Of a stretch of DNA of 64,000 bases, positions 25,801-38,800 are shown piece after piece (the stretch's first letter is position 1; every line of letters starts with the position of its first letter). Both the position numbers and the translations under genes were made by a program. Below the pieces are notes generated by a model. The model searched no databases. It worked only from the letters and a program-made list of their open reading frames with translations, and was not told the origin of the DNA. Location of the stretch: positions 62,001 to 126,000 of the forward strand of contig JAANDG010000390.1 of the NCBI GenBank assembly GCA_036852015.1, written 5' to 3'. The stretch comes from Pelodera strongyloides (Eukaryota > Nematoda > Chromadorea > Rhabditida > Rhabditidae).

Positions 25801-28800
25801 ATTTGACTTGACAACTTGTCAAAACATGATGTAACGGCAACAACATAGAATGGCAAGCGCCCACCGGCCCATCACTGCACTAATCAGTTGATGAGAACGA
25901 GAAACGAGAACATTTACCGCATCTGGCTGAACTCCCACCGGGTAATCCATACTTCCTATTAGAGTACACTAGAGGCCATATTCACCACATCGATTCCCTC
26001 GGGGAAATATTCCCTGGGGACAGAAAATAGCACTCGAAAGTGAGACAGGCAGAGAAAAAGACGGGAAATTCCCCATGTTTTCCCCAGTGGTGAATATGGC
26101 CATGGCCTCAGAGGACCGAGGCAGCGTTTGGTTCGCTGCTAAAGGGCATAACCTTTCTTTTTTTGTCTTTCACCTCTCATAAACTCTCAGAATAAAAACC
26201 AACCAGACGCCCGCTCTGCGTGTTATTCACACCGCCGCATTTCGCATGCGAACATTCTGTCATACAAGAACTTCGACATTCGGATTCATCACATGGAACA
26301 CCACATCTGAATAATGGCAAAATATAGTAAAAAAAGGTCAATATCATTACTGGGGTTTCCAAGTATGGTGAAAATGTTACAGTATATTGGAACTACAAGA
26401 GAGTATTTTTTTTATTTTTCATATTATATATGCAGGTTTCGTGCAGAAATACGGTATTGACAGAATCACACCGAATTTTTGGTATACTTGGAAACCCCAT
26501 AAATGTTTTAAATATTCAATACCAATATTATCCACAAAAGACATCATTAAAGCAAGCCTAAAACAGCCCAGACAGGCAACAACCAGAATAAAAAATCCTA
26601 CTTTTGTACGCACGGATGACCACATTTCTTCAGACGAGTGCAGGTATCCGTGCACACATGTTTGCCAGCTGAAAAAAAGAAGATCTTTTTAACGAATCGT
26701 GAACAAATCGACCAAATATCTAACGGTTTGCTTAATAAACATGCACAAATAAGTTATAACTAACAACTAAAAAGTCCCTACAAAATACAAGGACCCTGAA
26801 AAAGCACGTAGAAGGCAGAAATTGAATAGTGCCTTTACATGCACCAATATCAAGCTAGGTAATGGCTCTGGTTGCAAAGATAACTACAAACCAAAACCTA
26901 CCAGCAAAACATTCTCCGCACTTTCGCGTGCACACATGTTGCCGGGCGCTTGTGCCGCATTCGAGCGGCGCACGACAGACGGCGCGGCAGAACTCGCGGT
27001 TCGAACCAGCCGAGCAGGGAACCAGAGATGTGTGACCACAACCCTCAACCACCGTCTCCACGTCTGCCTACAAATACAAATTACAGTACGCTTTGTCGCA
27101 AGGCTTAAAGCTAAATACCGGCCCGCTTTTGAAACACATCGATTACACCACTATTCCTATGCAGCTTATGCAAATGAACATAAATTAGAATAAAACAGCG
27201 AGCTAAATTCGAGCAACTTTGTGTAAACACGTAAGAATTCAGCTGTACACGATGCATTTCAAAAACCGGCCAGTATTTCGTCTTAAAATAACGTCATTCA
27301 TCAACTACAAGCTATGAGTCGTCATCGTCATATCTCACACACACAAAATAATCTTATGATGCAAAGCACATTACCTGTAAAAGATCAAACCAAGTCTAAT
27401 AAAAGTACGGGCTTAATCTCCAGACTAACTACAGACTTTAGACTGACACAATCAGGTCCTAAACGAAGCGCCCAAGAGAGGAAGAAGAAGACTAAAATTC
27501 AAGGTATGCAAAGCTCAGGGACAATAATAACTAATAACTCACCGTGCACTTCAGGTACGGATCATCCTTGTCACAACATGGTACTGTGATTGTGTGACTG
27601 CATTTCGTCAACGTCTTGCTCACCGGCTGAATGAACTTTAGGATAAAAAGGAGCTCAATACCTAAAATCTATCCTTGAGCAGGAAGCAACGGCAACCTAA
27701 CATAAACCAAAACCAAAAATCTAGATCTGCGAAACACCGCAACCGGACCTGTACCGGACGGCCGGACCTGTATACTACAAGACCGGCACCGACACAGTTC
27801 AAAACTCAAACATGGGTCTAATGTTAAATCTTCTTTTTTTTAATACGACATTTTCAATTAGCAGTGTAGAACATATACAACGTACTTTCATCAACTGTAA
27901 ATTCCAAATGATGTTGTATCATGGATAGAAACATGAGAATTGGGAGATATTTGAGGAAATAATTAAAGAGACTATAAACTACACGCTCACCTCCTTACAA
28001 ACATGTGGGCAATCCACTGAGCACGGCATTTTGCACGTGTGTCCACAAAATAGTTCCATACCACAAGGCGCTTCGCAAAGTGATGGCTAGAAATACAAAA
28101 AGACATTCACTATAAAAGTTCAATAGATGACTGAAGATATAATAAAATGAAAACAAATGAAGTTCCTTTGCTGAAGCAACATCACACAGTCAGAAAATTG
28201 TCGTTTTTCCGTCGTTAATTTTTCTAATCAAGTCTTTTCTAATGAGGTTTGCAAGTATACGAACATTTACCGTATATTGGAACTACACGAGAATATTTTT
28301 TAAATTTTCCATATTATATATGCGGGTTTCGTGCAGAAATACGGTAGTATTGACATAATCACACCGAATTTTTGGGATACTTCGATACTTGCAAACCCCA
28401 TAATCAATCACTCCATAATTAATATTCTAATCAATACCACATAGGCCTAAACCTCAAAAAATACCTTGAATCGACTTTTGTACTCCTCCAAGCGGCGGCA
28501 CTCCACTTGTACCGTATGCCCACACGAGTCGTAAGTGTAAGGGACAAGCTGCAATATGAATTGAATTGTAAATATCAAAATATCCCGATTCAATTGTTTA
28601 ATAAGATTCAATTGTTTAATACCATATAAAATATCATATAAACGATAAGGTACAAGGATGTGGGATTCGGTAGTGTACTACAGTACTACAAATTCCTATC
28701 CCGCGCTTGACTAAAACGACAAGACATCAAATCAACGAAACCTCAAACATTAAAACGGGAATAACCCGAAAAATACCTACCTCAAAGCATTCGTTCGAGC

Positions 28801-30365
28801 ACGGAACACTGCACATCTCAGCACATGGATGGCCACAGGAAAGCTTCTTGGTGCATCTGTAAACATACAAATCAACGTAATTCCAAAATAATCCAAAAAC
28901 TATGTGCTTTATACCTTCACATCTGTGACTGATTTCCAAAACCACTGCCACTGGCAAGAAATCTGCCTGTGGCCTGTGGCCAAGACAAGACGCTTTCAAG
29001 GAAACCTAATATATTAACAAAATAAAACTTCTCCCTTACAGGGAGGATGGTTCGCACAACCAACTACCGTAGCAATTATTTAAGCATAATAATCTAATAA
29101 CAAGACCAAACTCAAATGCCTACCTATGATGACACGGAGGCTTGCCCTCGTGACTGCACGTTGTTGTTGTTCGATGTCCGCATTCCAAATCCACTTCAAC
29201 CATCTGCATGCACTTTCCGCATTCCTAAACGTGGGCAATATTGCGACAATGAAAAATGAAGCAAAATGTGGCATCAAACTGCCCAAAGACTTAGAAAAAG
29301 ACCAAATCGAAGATTATCACCCAAAGCATACAGAAAACAGTCCAGTGCACCAATTAAGGCAAAAGCACACTCACGCCCTTTAGAGCATCATCACACCATT
29401 CAATAACACATCAAAATAATAACTGTCTGCACGTCTGCAGGGCCTCCTTGGGGGTTTCTGAGTCCTGAAGGATAGTCCGAGATTAACCTTTTAACCCTTA
29501 ATAATTGGTTGCATAAGTTTGAAAAACCTACCGCTGAGCAAACCTTCACACACGTGTGGACATTTCTTGCACACGGTTTGTTGCACTTTTGCGTGCAAGT
29601 GTACGTACTGTGGAAAGTGTCGGGGTCTGGATGGCACCTGAACATAGTAATTTAGTAATTGTGCATAATTTCCTTTGAATGTTGGAGAAGCAGAGGATAC
29701 AGTATCCACAGAGACTCAATTAATTGCCACTTAACCAAGCGAATAAACAAATAATTGCTGCAGTATGCAGAACCTCGCTCCAACACAAAAGAATTGGTCT
29801 AGACGTACGCGACACGCGGTCAATTAAAAAAAAGTATTCACGACGCGGTAAATGCCAAGTCAGATATCGAGAAAAAATAATCGAAAAAAACCCAGACCTC
29901 TTCGGACATTGATGTGAACAATTGGGCAGTTTCGTTTCACAAAGTTCCCTGCAACCTCCATCCGGGCAGTAGACATCAAACTCTTCCGGACTATTGATTT
30001 CCTAAAGAACATAAGGCTAGGTCCTAAGGTTCTTTTGTACACAAGCCCACATCTAAGTTTCACTTCTGTGTTTAAAAAAAAGCCATAATTCGACTTTTAC
30101 ACAACATACATGTATGACATGCAGACAAACAAACTCGAGCATCTTTCTTCGCATAATTTTTCATAAACAAAATAAAACAATAATATCAGAATAACATACC
30201 ATAACAGTTTGATGGACGGAGCACTTGACCGGCAGTCCATATCCAACCAGCTCTTCACGTTCGAGAGAAGCCAACATCTCATTCCAGAGTCGATTCCTGA
30301 AAACAAGCAAACTTAGAGTGTCCCTCGATGCTTACTTGCACATAGACCATGGTGATTGCTTCCTC

Positions 30366-30411
<46 letters not shown>

Positions 30412-32784
30412 TTCATACTTCCATCATTTGCAGAGAACAATACTTGGTTTACCAAGGGGCACGAAATATATTCAAAATAAAAACACATACTTCGCGAGGA
30501 AATTGGCATTTCCCAGAATGTAGAGTCCATGTTGTGCACGGGTCCACGCTACGCAGATTCGGTTTTTCACCTACAATCAATTATCAATAAATACACAGAG
30601 GATAAATCATGTGCGTGAGTTCGAGATGACATAAGACCCGATTAGCTTAATGTACAACTTAGAGGTAGTTTATGCGTCATTTTATGCGCACGATTATCCG
30701 TAAAATACACTACAGAGTGTACATTCCAACCAAAAATGTACGTAAATTGGGAAACAGTAATAAGAATAAACACCAACCGCCAAGAATCCAATCGAGTCGC
30801 GCAGAGATCTGACAACTGACAGAATGATCACTCGGTTCTCCTGGAAATTGGCAAAGCTATAAATAAAAAGTAAACAGCACCAATCTTCTTATTGCTTATA
30901 TGTACTATCCGAATCCGCGATCTCTTACACTTTAGCACTACATTAATTTGGCTATGAAAATATAAAAGATCAACATAGCTAGACCCGAAAACTCCCTCAA
31001 ATACCGTTTATAAAGATATAACAAAAAAAAGAAAAGCAACATTTTTCGATGCCGACACGTAAACCTCGCAGAGTAGTTCATCAATATTCGTGAAAACTCG
31101 GCCGTTTCAATACAGTATGATGCATCAAACAATGAAAACAAGATTACAGTAGAATGAAACGTACCTAACAATACACTACGATTAAAACTAAGTAATGACC
31201 CACCCTGCCCTGATATCCATCCACAGTGACCACTTCCACAAGAGGTTCTTCAGTCTCTTCATGTGTTCCAAATACCATACTCATCGCATTTCGCATTGCG
31301 GACGTCTGCGCCGAGTACGTGCACAATACAGTAACCTAGAAAACCAATAAACCATTTCAGAGGTCATATTCACCACTCCGATTCCCTCGGGTAAATATTC
31401 CCCTGGGAACAGAAAATAACACTCGAATGTGATACACGCATAGAAAAAGACAGGGAATGCCTATGGGGAATTGAGTGGTGAATATGGCCTCAGGGTATAA
31501 TTTCCGTGTGTACAGTGGTCGGTTACTGTATGCCTATGCGCAAGCAGAGTGACCGAAACATAAAGTGTCCGGTGTCAGTAATCCGTTTCACTCATTATAT
31601 AAGCTGGAAACAACAAATGATGGGCAACCTGAGGCAGTTTAGGCCCAGAAACCATTACAAAACTGCAGTATTACATAATTCTTTTTGAATTTACTACATG
31701 TAAAGAGAAAGATGCTAAAAGACAGACAGTTGTATTTGTCAACATTTCACAAGGAAGTTTTAATCTAAAAAATGACAACCTTGCCGCACTCGGCAACGAC
31801 GGCAACCTTGCATACCTGATCAAGCGAGTACTGCTTCTGCTGTAGGATATATCGGACGAGGGTCACGGCTTGTTCCACTTCGTACGAATTTCGCTTCGAC
31901 ATCTCATCACCTCCCATCGCGTCCTCGGGGTAGTCGTGAGCCCAGAAGAAGACCTAAGGGCGGAAATATAGTAATCATAATTAATTATTATTATTATTAT
32001 TATTATTTATTATTATTATTATGTATTATTAATGAAGTAATAATAATATGAAGCAATTGTAATATTCGTAAACCTTACATTCTTCACCATTCCTTGCACG
32101 TCCGGATATTCGAACACTCTGTCGGCATCCTGGAGACTGAAACAAAATCGTTCTAGAATATAACATTCTGTTGGTGTCGATTTCTTTCAATGTTAAAGAT
32201 AAAAATAAATAAATATTATAATATATAAGAATGAGAAATTAGAACAAATATTCGCCACAAACAACCATAAAAAATGTCTATCAGTATACTTCAGCAAGCA
32301 TTGCAAGCAACCAATTTTTGGTTTATTAAAATTAGAAAGGATAACAAAGATCCTCCTTACCACTTACCAATTGTAAAAAGTCGGCCGAACAACAGTCGAT
32401 GTGAGAAGGGGTAGCATACGATGTTGCACCTTGAATTGAAAAAGTAAATATATAATGCAATCCATTTGTTGAGCATTACTTAATGTCAGTAAGCAAATAC
32501 AAAGAAAATGAGTGAACGAAATAAGTGCACGGCCAAAAGGCCAAAGGGCCACACACGATGACTAAAATATATATGTAATAAATACAATTTTTTTCCAAAT
32601 GTCATCTATTTATCAAGTCATATAATTGCCAAAAAACTACATTATAAAAAAGCTGCAAAGAAAAAATGCCCACCTCCAAAGTGATGAAAGGGAACCTGTT
32701 TCTGATGAGCCTTTCGAACATCGATACGTCCAAGTTGTACTCACGGGCCAATGCGAAGACGGCTAGAAAAATCTAATAATAATA

Positions 32785-32822
<38 letters not shown>

Positions 32823-32833
32823 TAATAATAATA

Positions 32834-32897
<64 letters not shown>

Positions 32898-35800
32898 GTT
32901 TATTGATTACATAAATGTGGCATAATCAAAAGGCAACCAATGTAATTAAACAAGGATGTAAAGCGCAATAAAGTAAGGCATACAACGATTTCAATGTAAA
33001 ATTACGCAGCGAAGAACGCATCCTGGCTACCCTGAAGGCTATGCAAAAAAACCAGAAATCCAAAACGGATTAACAAATCGCGAACCTGGATTCGGTTTCA
33101 ACTGTTGATGGTCTCCAATGAAGATTGCATGTTCCAGAGACGGCAGCAGAGAGGCCAGGATATGGGCTTCGAGGACCTGAAAACCAGTTAAGGCGAAATA
33201 CCGGCCGGTTTTTGAAACGCATCTCAAGTACATGCCTTCCTATGCATTTACGCAAAGTGGGGTCTAATTTGGGCCTAGTTTTTAAAATCTTTGCTCATTT
33301 GCATATACTACATAAGAAATCAGGTGTACCCAATGCGTGTCAAAACCTGGCCGGTATTTCGCTTTAATCACTTTACATTTATAATTCCAAACACCCAACT
33401 TATTATTGGCTGGAGTCTCTTACTTACAAATCCGTATGTCCATCGTCCATCATAATCATGGAAAGAACTTTCACAGACGCTAATTAGAGTAGTAGACAAC
33501 GTTTTGAAACACTTTGCATTTCGTGCTTATAAAAAAAAAGCTATGAATGACGATTTCGTACACTTCTATGACAATGAATAGTTAACATTAATAATTCATA
33601 TGGCATAGTGCTCACCTCGGCAGCCTCTTCCACAATAAGTGACCGGCAATTCAACCTTTGCAGGAGATTGCGTCTTCTAGCAGCTCCAGTTGTTGTAGCA
33701 CCGATAATCTACAGTAGGCAAGATTCAAGACAAGATACGATCACATCCCTATCCCAAACGGTACAGCGTTTAACAAAGTTACATGTGTGCGTGTTACCTA
33801 GCCACCGGCAGGGTTTTTTCTACACTGTCTACACATAATCGAGACAACGTAAGCAAAAGCTTTCTGGTGACAAATTGTGTGTTTTAAAATAGAACATTCA
33901 ATGACAAAAACTGGAATCGAAACGGAAACAAACCAGCGTCTTCGAAAGAGCAATCGCATCCCTTTCGTCTCTGGTCGACATAAAGTCTTTGAACGCCTTC
34001 TTTTGACTTTTAATCAAGTTTGGAAGCGAAGATCTGAAGTAAGCAAAGATAACTATTTCAATGTTTTACGCTTCAAGAGCGTGTACCTTTATTCAAGCAA
34101 GGATGGAAATACATACAGTTTCAAGGTTTGCTTATGACATGTTCCGCAGAGGCCCTGAGCAGTAGGCGACGAATAGATGACAAATTCCTCGACTATTACA
34201 TTTCGAAGCAAATCACACACAAACTAACACACGTTAATGAAGTAAACCAGACATATGAATCTCACGCTCTTCGTGTAAAAATAGGAAACTTGGTAAATGA
34301 ATGGCTAGCTCCTCCTTAACTTTGTGGGGGCAATAGTCCATCTCAAGTCTCAAGCACATTCTCGAGGCTCCCGCACAATTCCCAGAATAAAGCCTTTGCG
34401 GTAAATTCATCTCTCACTCTCTCTCTCTGTCTCTCGCTCTCTCTCCCTCTCACCTATGTGCCGAAGCCGCCTTCCTGCACCAGTACAAGTACAGCTGCCA
34501 CCTTCTTGCTCGTGGCAATTCGTACACATCGACAATATTGTTCGCTTCTTCATCAGTCAATGGCGAAACCTCAAACAAAAGACAGTTGCACAGTTGCATT
34601 AATAAAGAAGAGAAAAGAAGAGAACTACACCATTGCTGATTTGTATCCTCTGTCTGTAATATTCTAGCAAGTGTTGTTTACACATATATGCACATCAAAG
34701 AACTACGGCAAGATTCAAACATACCTTCATGATACTATCCTGAATCTGTTCGAACCGTCGCACGATGCACAAATCCACCACCGCCTAAATTGAAAATGGA
34801 ATTTGTATAAAATGTAATACGTGTGCCGACAAAAAGAGAAAAGAACGCCTTGCCTACGCAAATCATGAGCTCTGCCCCTGAAAAGAAAACATAATATTGA
34901 ATATAACCCAGTACTCTTTATCTCCCTAATCCTTGTAAACGAGAGGCGTTTTTGCATAACTACATAACTACCGACTTAGCGTTCCCTCCAATAACCAATA
35001 ACATAGTAACCAAGTAAATGAAACCCCCATGTACCGTGGTTAACTACTACGACAGCTCCAGGGTTAAAGAATATTGAGAGACCCCGCTTTTTTTAAAACG
35101 ACTCACCTTTCTTCTGCGAACAATTTTCTGCTTCTCTCCAAAAATGATCACTTTTCTCACTTCTTTGCCGCGAATGTCCACATCCCAACTAAATTAAAGA
35201 CTCTATAATTTTTACAAAAATAGAAAACCATTCTCAAGACACAAAAACTCAAAACAGACATGTTTCATTGTACTGGGGCCTTTAGGGGAAAGATACCTAT
35301 TGATGAAAGCATCGGAAAGCAAAATTAGAATTATACATAGGAAGCAGACTCACTCGTTAATTGCATCAAACATCTGCAGCTCGTCAGCGTCTTCGCTAAT
35401 CCGCGATTCCCTATCGAGTGCGCATTCCTAAATAGCTCTAAATTATTCTAGCACCCCAGGGGAATGAGGGGAAGTCCGGCAAGGTCGTATTTCTTGTCCG
35501 AACCAGCCTAGTTATCAGTCACAGGAGGCCCGGACTCGAAGGACTCACGTTCAGTTTCTTCAACAGCTCGGCCATCTCTTGCTCGTCCGCCTGCTCTTCA
35601 TCGGGACTGGGCGCAAGTAATATATCCGGTCCGTTGTTAATCGAGTATGGCTGCATGTCCGACCCTCTAAGACTGTCGACAGACACATCTGCCAGCCATA
35701 GTGCAAGCGCCTCATCGTCCTGTAGAAAATAACATGAGACACCACTCACTTTTTGAACAAATGTTTGTGTAAATAAATCTATCTGACGCAATACGGAATG

Positions 35801-38800
35801 CGGCAATACCACTTATTGTGAGTTGCTCTCAAGTCTCAAAGTCTCAAATGCACGTAAGCGGAAAGAAAACTCAGCGCAATATTGTCACAAAAGCGACACA
35901 TGTGCATCAGTACAAAGTACAAGAGTGTACAGTACACACACTCCCCCCTCTCCAAAAAAAAATAAATAAGAAAAGGCCAAGGAAAACAAGAAGAAAGAAA
36001 AACATACGCTAAGAGGATTGTTGTTAGTGTCCAGGGCGTTGTTAGCTTTCTTCTCGAAACTTTGCCGTTGGGAGAACTTGATTACCTAAATACCAATAAA
36101 TGAACTAATGCACAGAAGCGTCGCAAATCGCAACGTGTATGTTACTGCGAAAACGGAAAAAAGCAGATAAGCTATTTGTCCAAATATCCTAACCTAAGGT
36201 TATAAACCCATAGTACGTTGCACAAAAATTAGCATATGGCTATATATTTGCCGCGGCCGCTACAGCCAAGCGAATATTGTTTGCACTCAAATAATACTCA
36301 TTATTCCTAGATATCTGGTTACTTAAAGCGAAATACTGGCCGGTTTTTGAAACGTATAGCGTACCCCTGATTTCTTATGCATCATATGCAAATGATCATA
36401 AATTAAAATAAAATAGACCCCAATCCCACCCTACTTAGCATAACTGCATAAGAATGCACTGAATGCAGATATTTGAGGTGCGTTTCCAAAATCGGCTGGT
36501 ATTTCGCTTTAAAAAGGAAGGGGAGTCGAGGGACTCCCTTGACGCTTGACCACTGTGGTTGCGCTTTTTTTAAGCAACTTCCTCAACATAACAAAAAGAT
36601 CAATCAATAAATCACTAAAAGCCAACCGGGAAAATGATGGACGCCGACAAAACAACCAATTTGTGCCCGCGAACCACAGCCAACGATCGAGAAATCAACT
36701 TTTCTGCAAAAGTTGAATATCATAAATGGACAGGAAACACGAAAAATCCTTGGCTGCCTTCTCCTTATCGCCTTCCGTGCATAGCATATCACCGAGTGAA
36801 AAAGCACTGAACGACTAACCATCCATACACATTGCTGACTAAGACTACTACTGAGAAAATAATACTTTTGCAAAAACCGCCTTCGCAACTGCCCTATTGT
36901 TCCCCCTCTGTAGAACTTTACATGTAGCAGATTTGGCATCCTAGTTAAGAACCTAGTAGTTGGGCACATACCATAATTTTCCAGTTACAAAACTAACTCA
37001 CCGTAATCCCTTATTTCACCCAACAATGGCCCGATAGCAGGCCCAGTGCGTCGCTTGCCTTCGTGTTCGAGAGAGAGCTCGTAATCAGCAAGCACTTCTT
37101 TGAGCAGAATATGGTTGCTAAAATAGGTTATGAGAAAGGGTTTACGAGCAAAGGTTTCCTGGAGAGAAAAGTTCAACCACCTAAAAAAAAAAGCTGACCT
37201 TTCTGCATGGATATCGTAGGGGAATTACAATTACAAACATCTTAAATCTATATGTACGTGGTATGTAACAAAAATGATATGCATTTGCTGCACATAATAC
37301 AGAATGAGATACAATTTTCATATACTATATGGTGATGGTGCAATTGCCTAGCAATTGCACCAATTTAAAAAAAAACTCACTCAGCAATGTATTGGCTCTC
37401 CGACCTGGATCCCAAACGCACCACCGTTGAATACGAATGTCGGCCGCTCTTGTTGTTTCGTAGTCTGCCAACACTTTGTTCCTCCTGCAACAATTGAGAA
37501 AGGAAATTAATAGTCCTAGGAAAACCCTACAGTACCCTCTATCGTGCCCTGCAGTTTTCAACTGTCAACCTTAAAGCGAAATACCGGCCGGTTTTTGAAA
37601 CGCATTGCGTACACCTGCTTTCTTATGCAGCATATGTAAATGTGCAAAAATTAGAATAAAAACTAGACCCCACGTTGCACAAATGCATAGGAATGCAAGT
37701 ACTTGAGATGCGTTTCAAAAACCGGCCGGTATTTCGCTTTAAATTCACTTACTGTATTCACTGACTATCGACTTCCCACTATAACTTTGGAGAGAATGGA
37801 TATTAATCGTTGAACAAGCTGCCCACCTGAATCTTCCTGTGGAGCCGTTCCAAAAATTGGTCGAGTGCCTGATTCGTGTAACAGACAACGAGAATTGGTT
37901 CGGTGATCAACCAACGCTGCCGATTTTCCAACATACGCATCACGATCTCAACACCGAGGAACGTCTTTCCTGAAAACACAGTAACTCTACAAATTTTTTG
38001 AACAAATAGATACAAGATATTACAATAATCTGTCTTGGGACTTGAATACGGTTGCTATACTTATACTATTTACCACAGTCGCTCTCCATACTCAACGTCT
38101 TACAATCATCTACTTGGAGTAACAAACCGGTATATCCAGACGGGGTGAATGATACGTAACTCAACCATTTATGTAATTTAGCAACAGCAGAAACTATCAA
38201 AGCGAAAGCATACCCGTTCCGGGTGGGCCCTGCACGAGTGTGAGTTCTTGCGTGAGTGCTCGGCACAAGGCAATTTTCTGTGATTGATCCATGATAATAT
38301 CCGTGGCTGGAAAATACAAATTATGCACAAAAAGAGGGCAATTACCTTGTAATAATGGTCACGGTAGTACACAAATCGTACACCATAACCTAGATGAACT
38401 AGCACCTACCATAACTTCGCAAGCAAATCACAAAAGTACTGACGTTTATAATCTTGAACAAGAGTGGCAACCGGATACTCCGTGCCTCGTAGGGTGATCG
38501 TGTCCAATTCTATAAAAGAAAGACATTTAGCGAAAGAAATAAACACCTTTGACTTACACGCTTTCAATAAAAAGCGTGCAGTAGTCGTGCGTGCAGTATA
38601 AACTGGGCCGTTACAACGCTTTATACACAAACTAATCACCTTAATTCCTAAAAATCCAGAATTCAGTAATATACACAAACATACTCTTCTGATCAGGCTG
38701 ACGTGGTCTAAACGTGTGTTCATGCCGAGAGGCCAAACACGAGCGATAGAGTGACCGATAGTCTGCAGTTTCTTTGTCATCATCCTGGTACATCTAAACG

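Larger units (their letters stand above)
24362..30001 (-). other. znfx-1: ZNFX NF-X1-type zinc-finger array exons
   Basis: Twelve exons encode Cys/His-rich repeats typical of NF-X1 fingers (C-G-H-x-C...C...C-x3-C spacing): 29898-30001, 29532-29637, 29124-29224, 28781-28856, 28465-28548, 27991-28086, 27543-27626, 26902-27067, 26602-26668, 26204-26306, 24728-24813 and 24362-24462. Clear examples are CTKKLSCGHPCAEMC, CTRLKKCGHPC and CGMELFCGHTCKMPC. The phase of each exon agrees with its neighbours; for exons 29532-29637 and 26204-26306 the donor was chosen by phase over other GT sites. These fingers probably bind RNA or protein partners and bind zinc. The array length is in the usual range for ZNFX1. 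Confidence 0.88.
30491..38306 (-). other. znfx-1: ZNFX SF1 helicase core exons
   Basis: All helicase motifs are present in order. Walker A (LVQGPPGTGKT) spans exons 38214-38306 and 37827-37969, followed by VVCYTNQALDQFLERL. Exon 37381-37484 gives VVRLGSRSES. After an acidic insert (35549-35719, with DEEQADEQEMAELL) comes IIGATTTGAARRR and the Walker B variant LIVEEAAE (33616-33708). IFIGDHQQLKP is in 33086-33176, LDVSMFERLI in 32674-32762 and VQHRM in 32368-32429. GYQG (31204-31335) joins ENRVIILSVVRS (30778-30840), and VAWTRAQHGLYILGNA is in 30491-30570. The GPPGTGKT, EEAAE, GDHQQL, QHRM and WTRAQ residues needed for catalysis are intact, so an active helicase is expected. Confidence 0.92.

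Noticed and set aside
34858..34877. Small ZNFX exon reading AELMIC
   Set aside because: Its phase fits neither neighbour, while exons 35107-35188 and 34725-34784 join directly in frame.
37002..37484. Apparent duplicated exon motif (VLADYE) in two adjacent ZNFX exons
   Set aside because: In exon 37381-37484 the motif is in the wrong frame; the correct frame reads VVRLGSRSES, which fits the helicase family, so there is no duplication.
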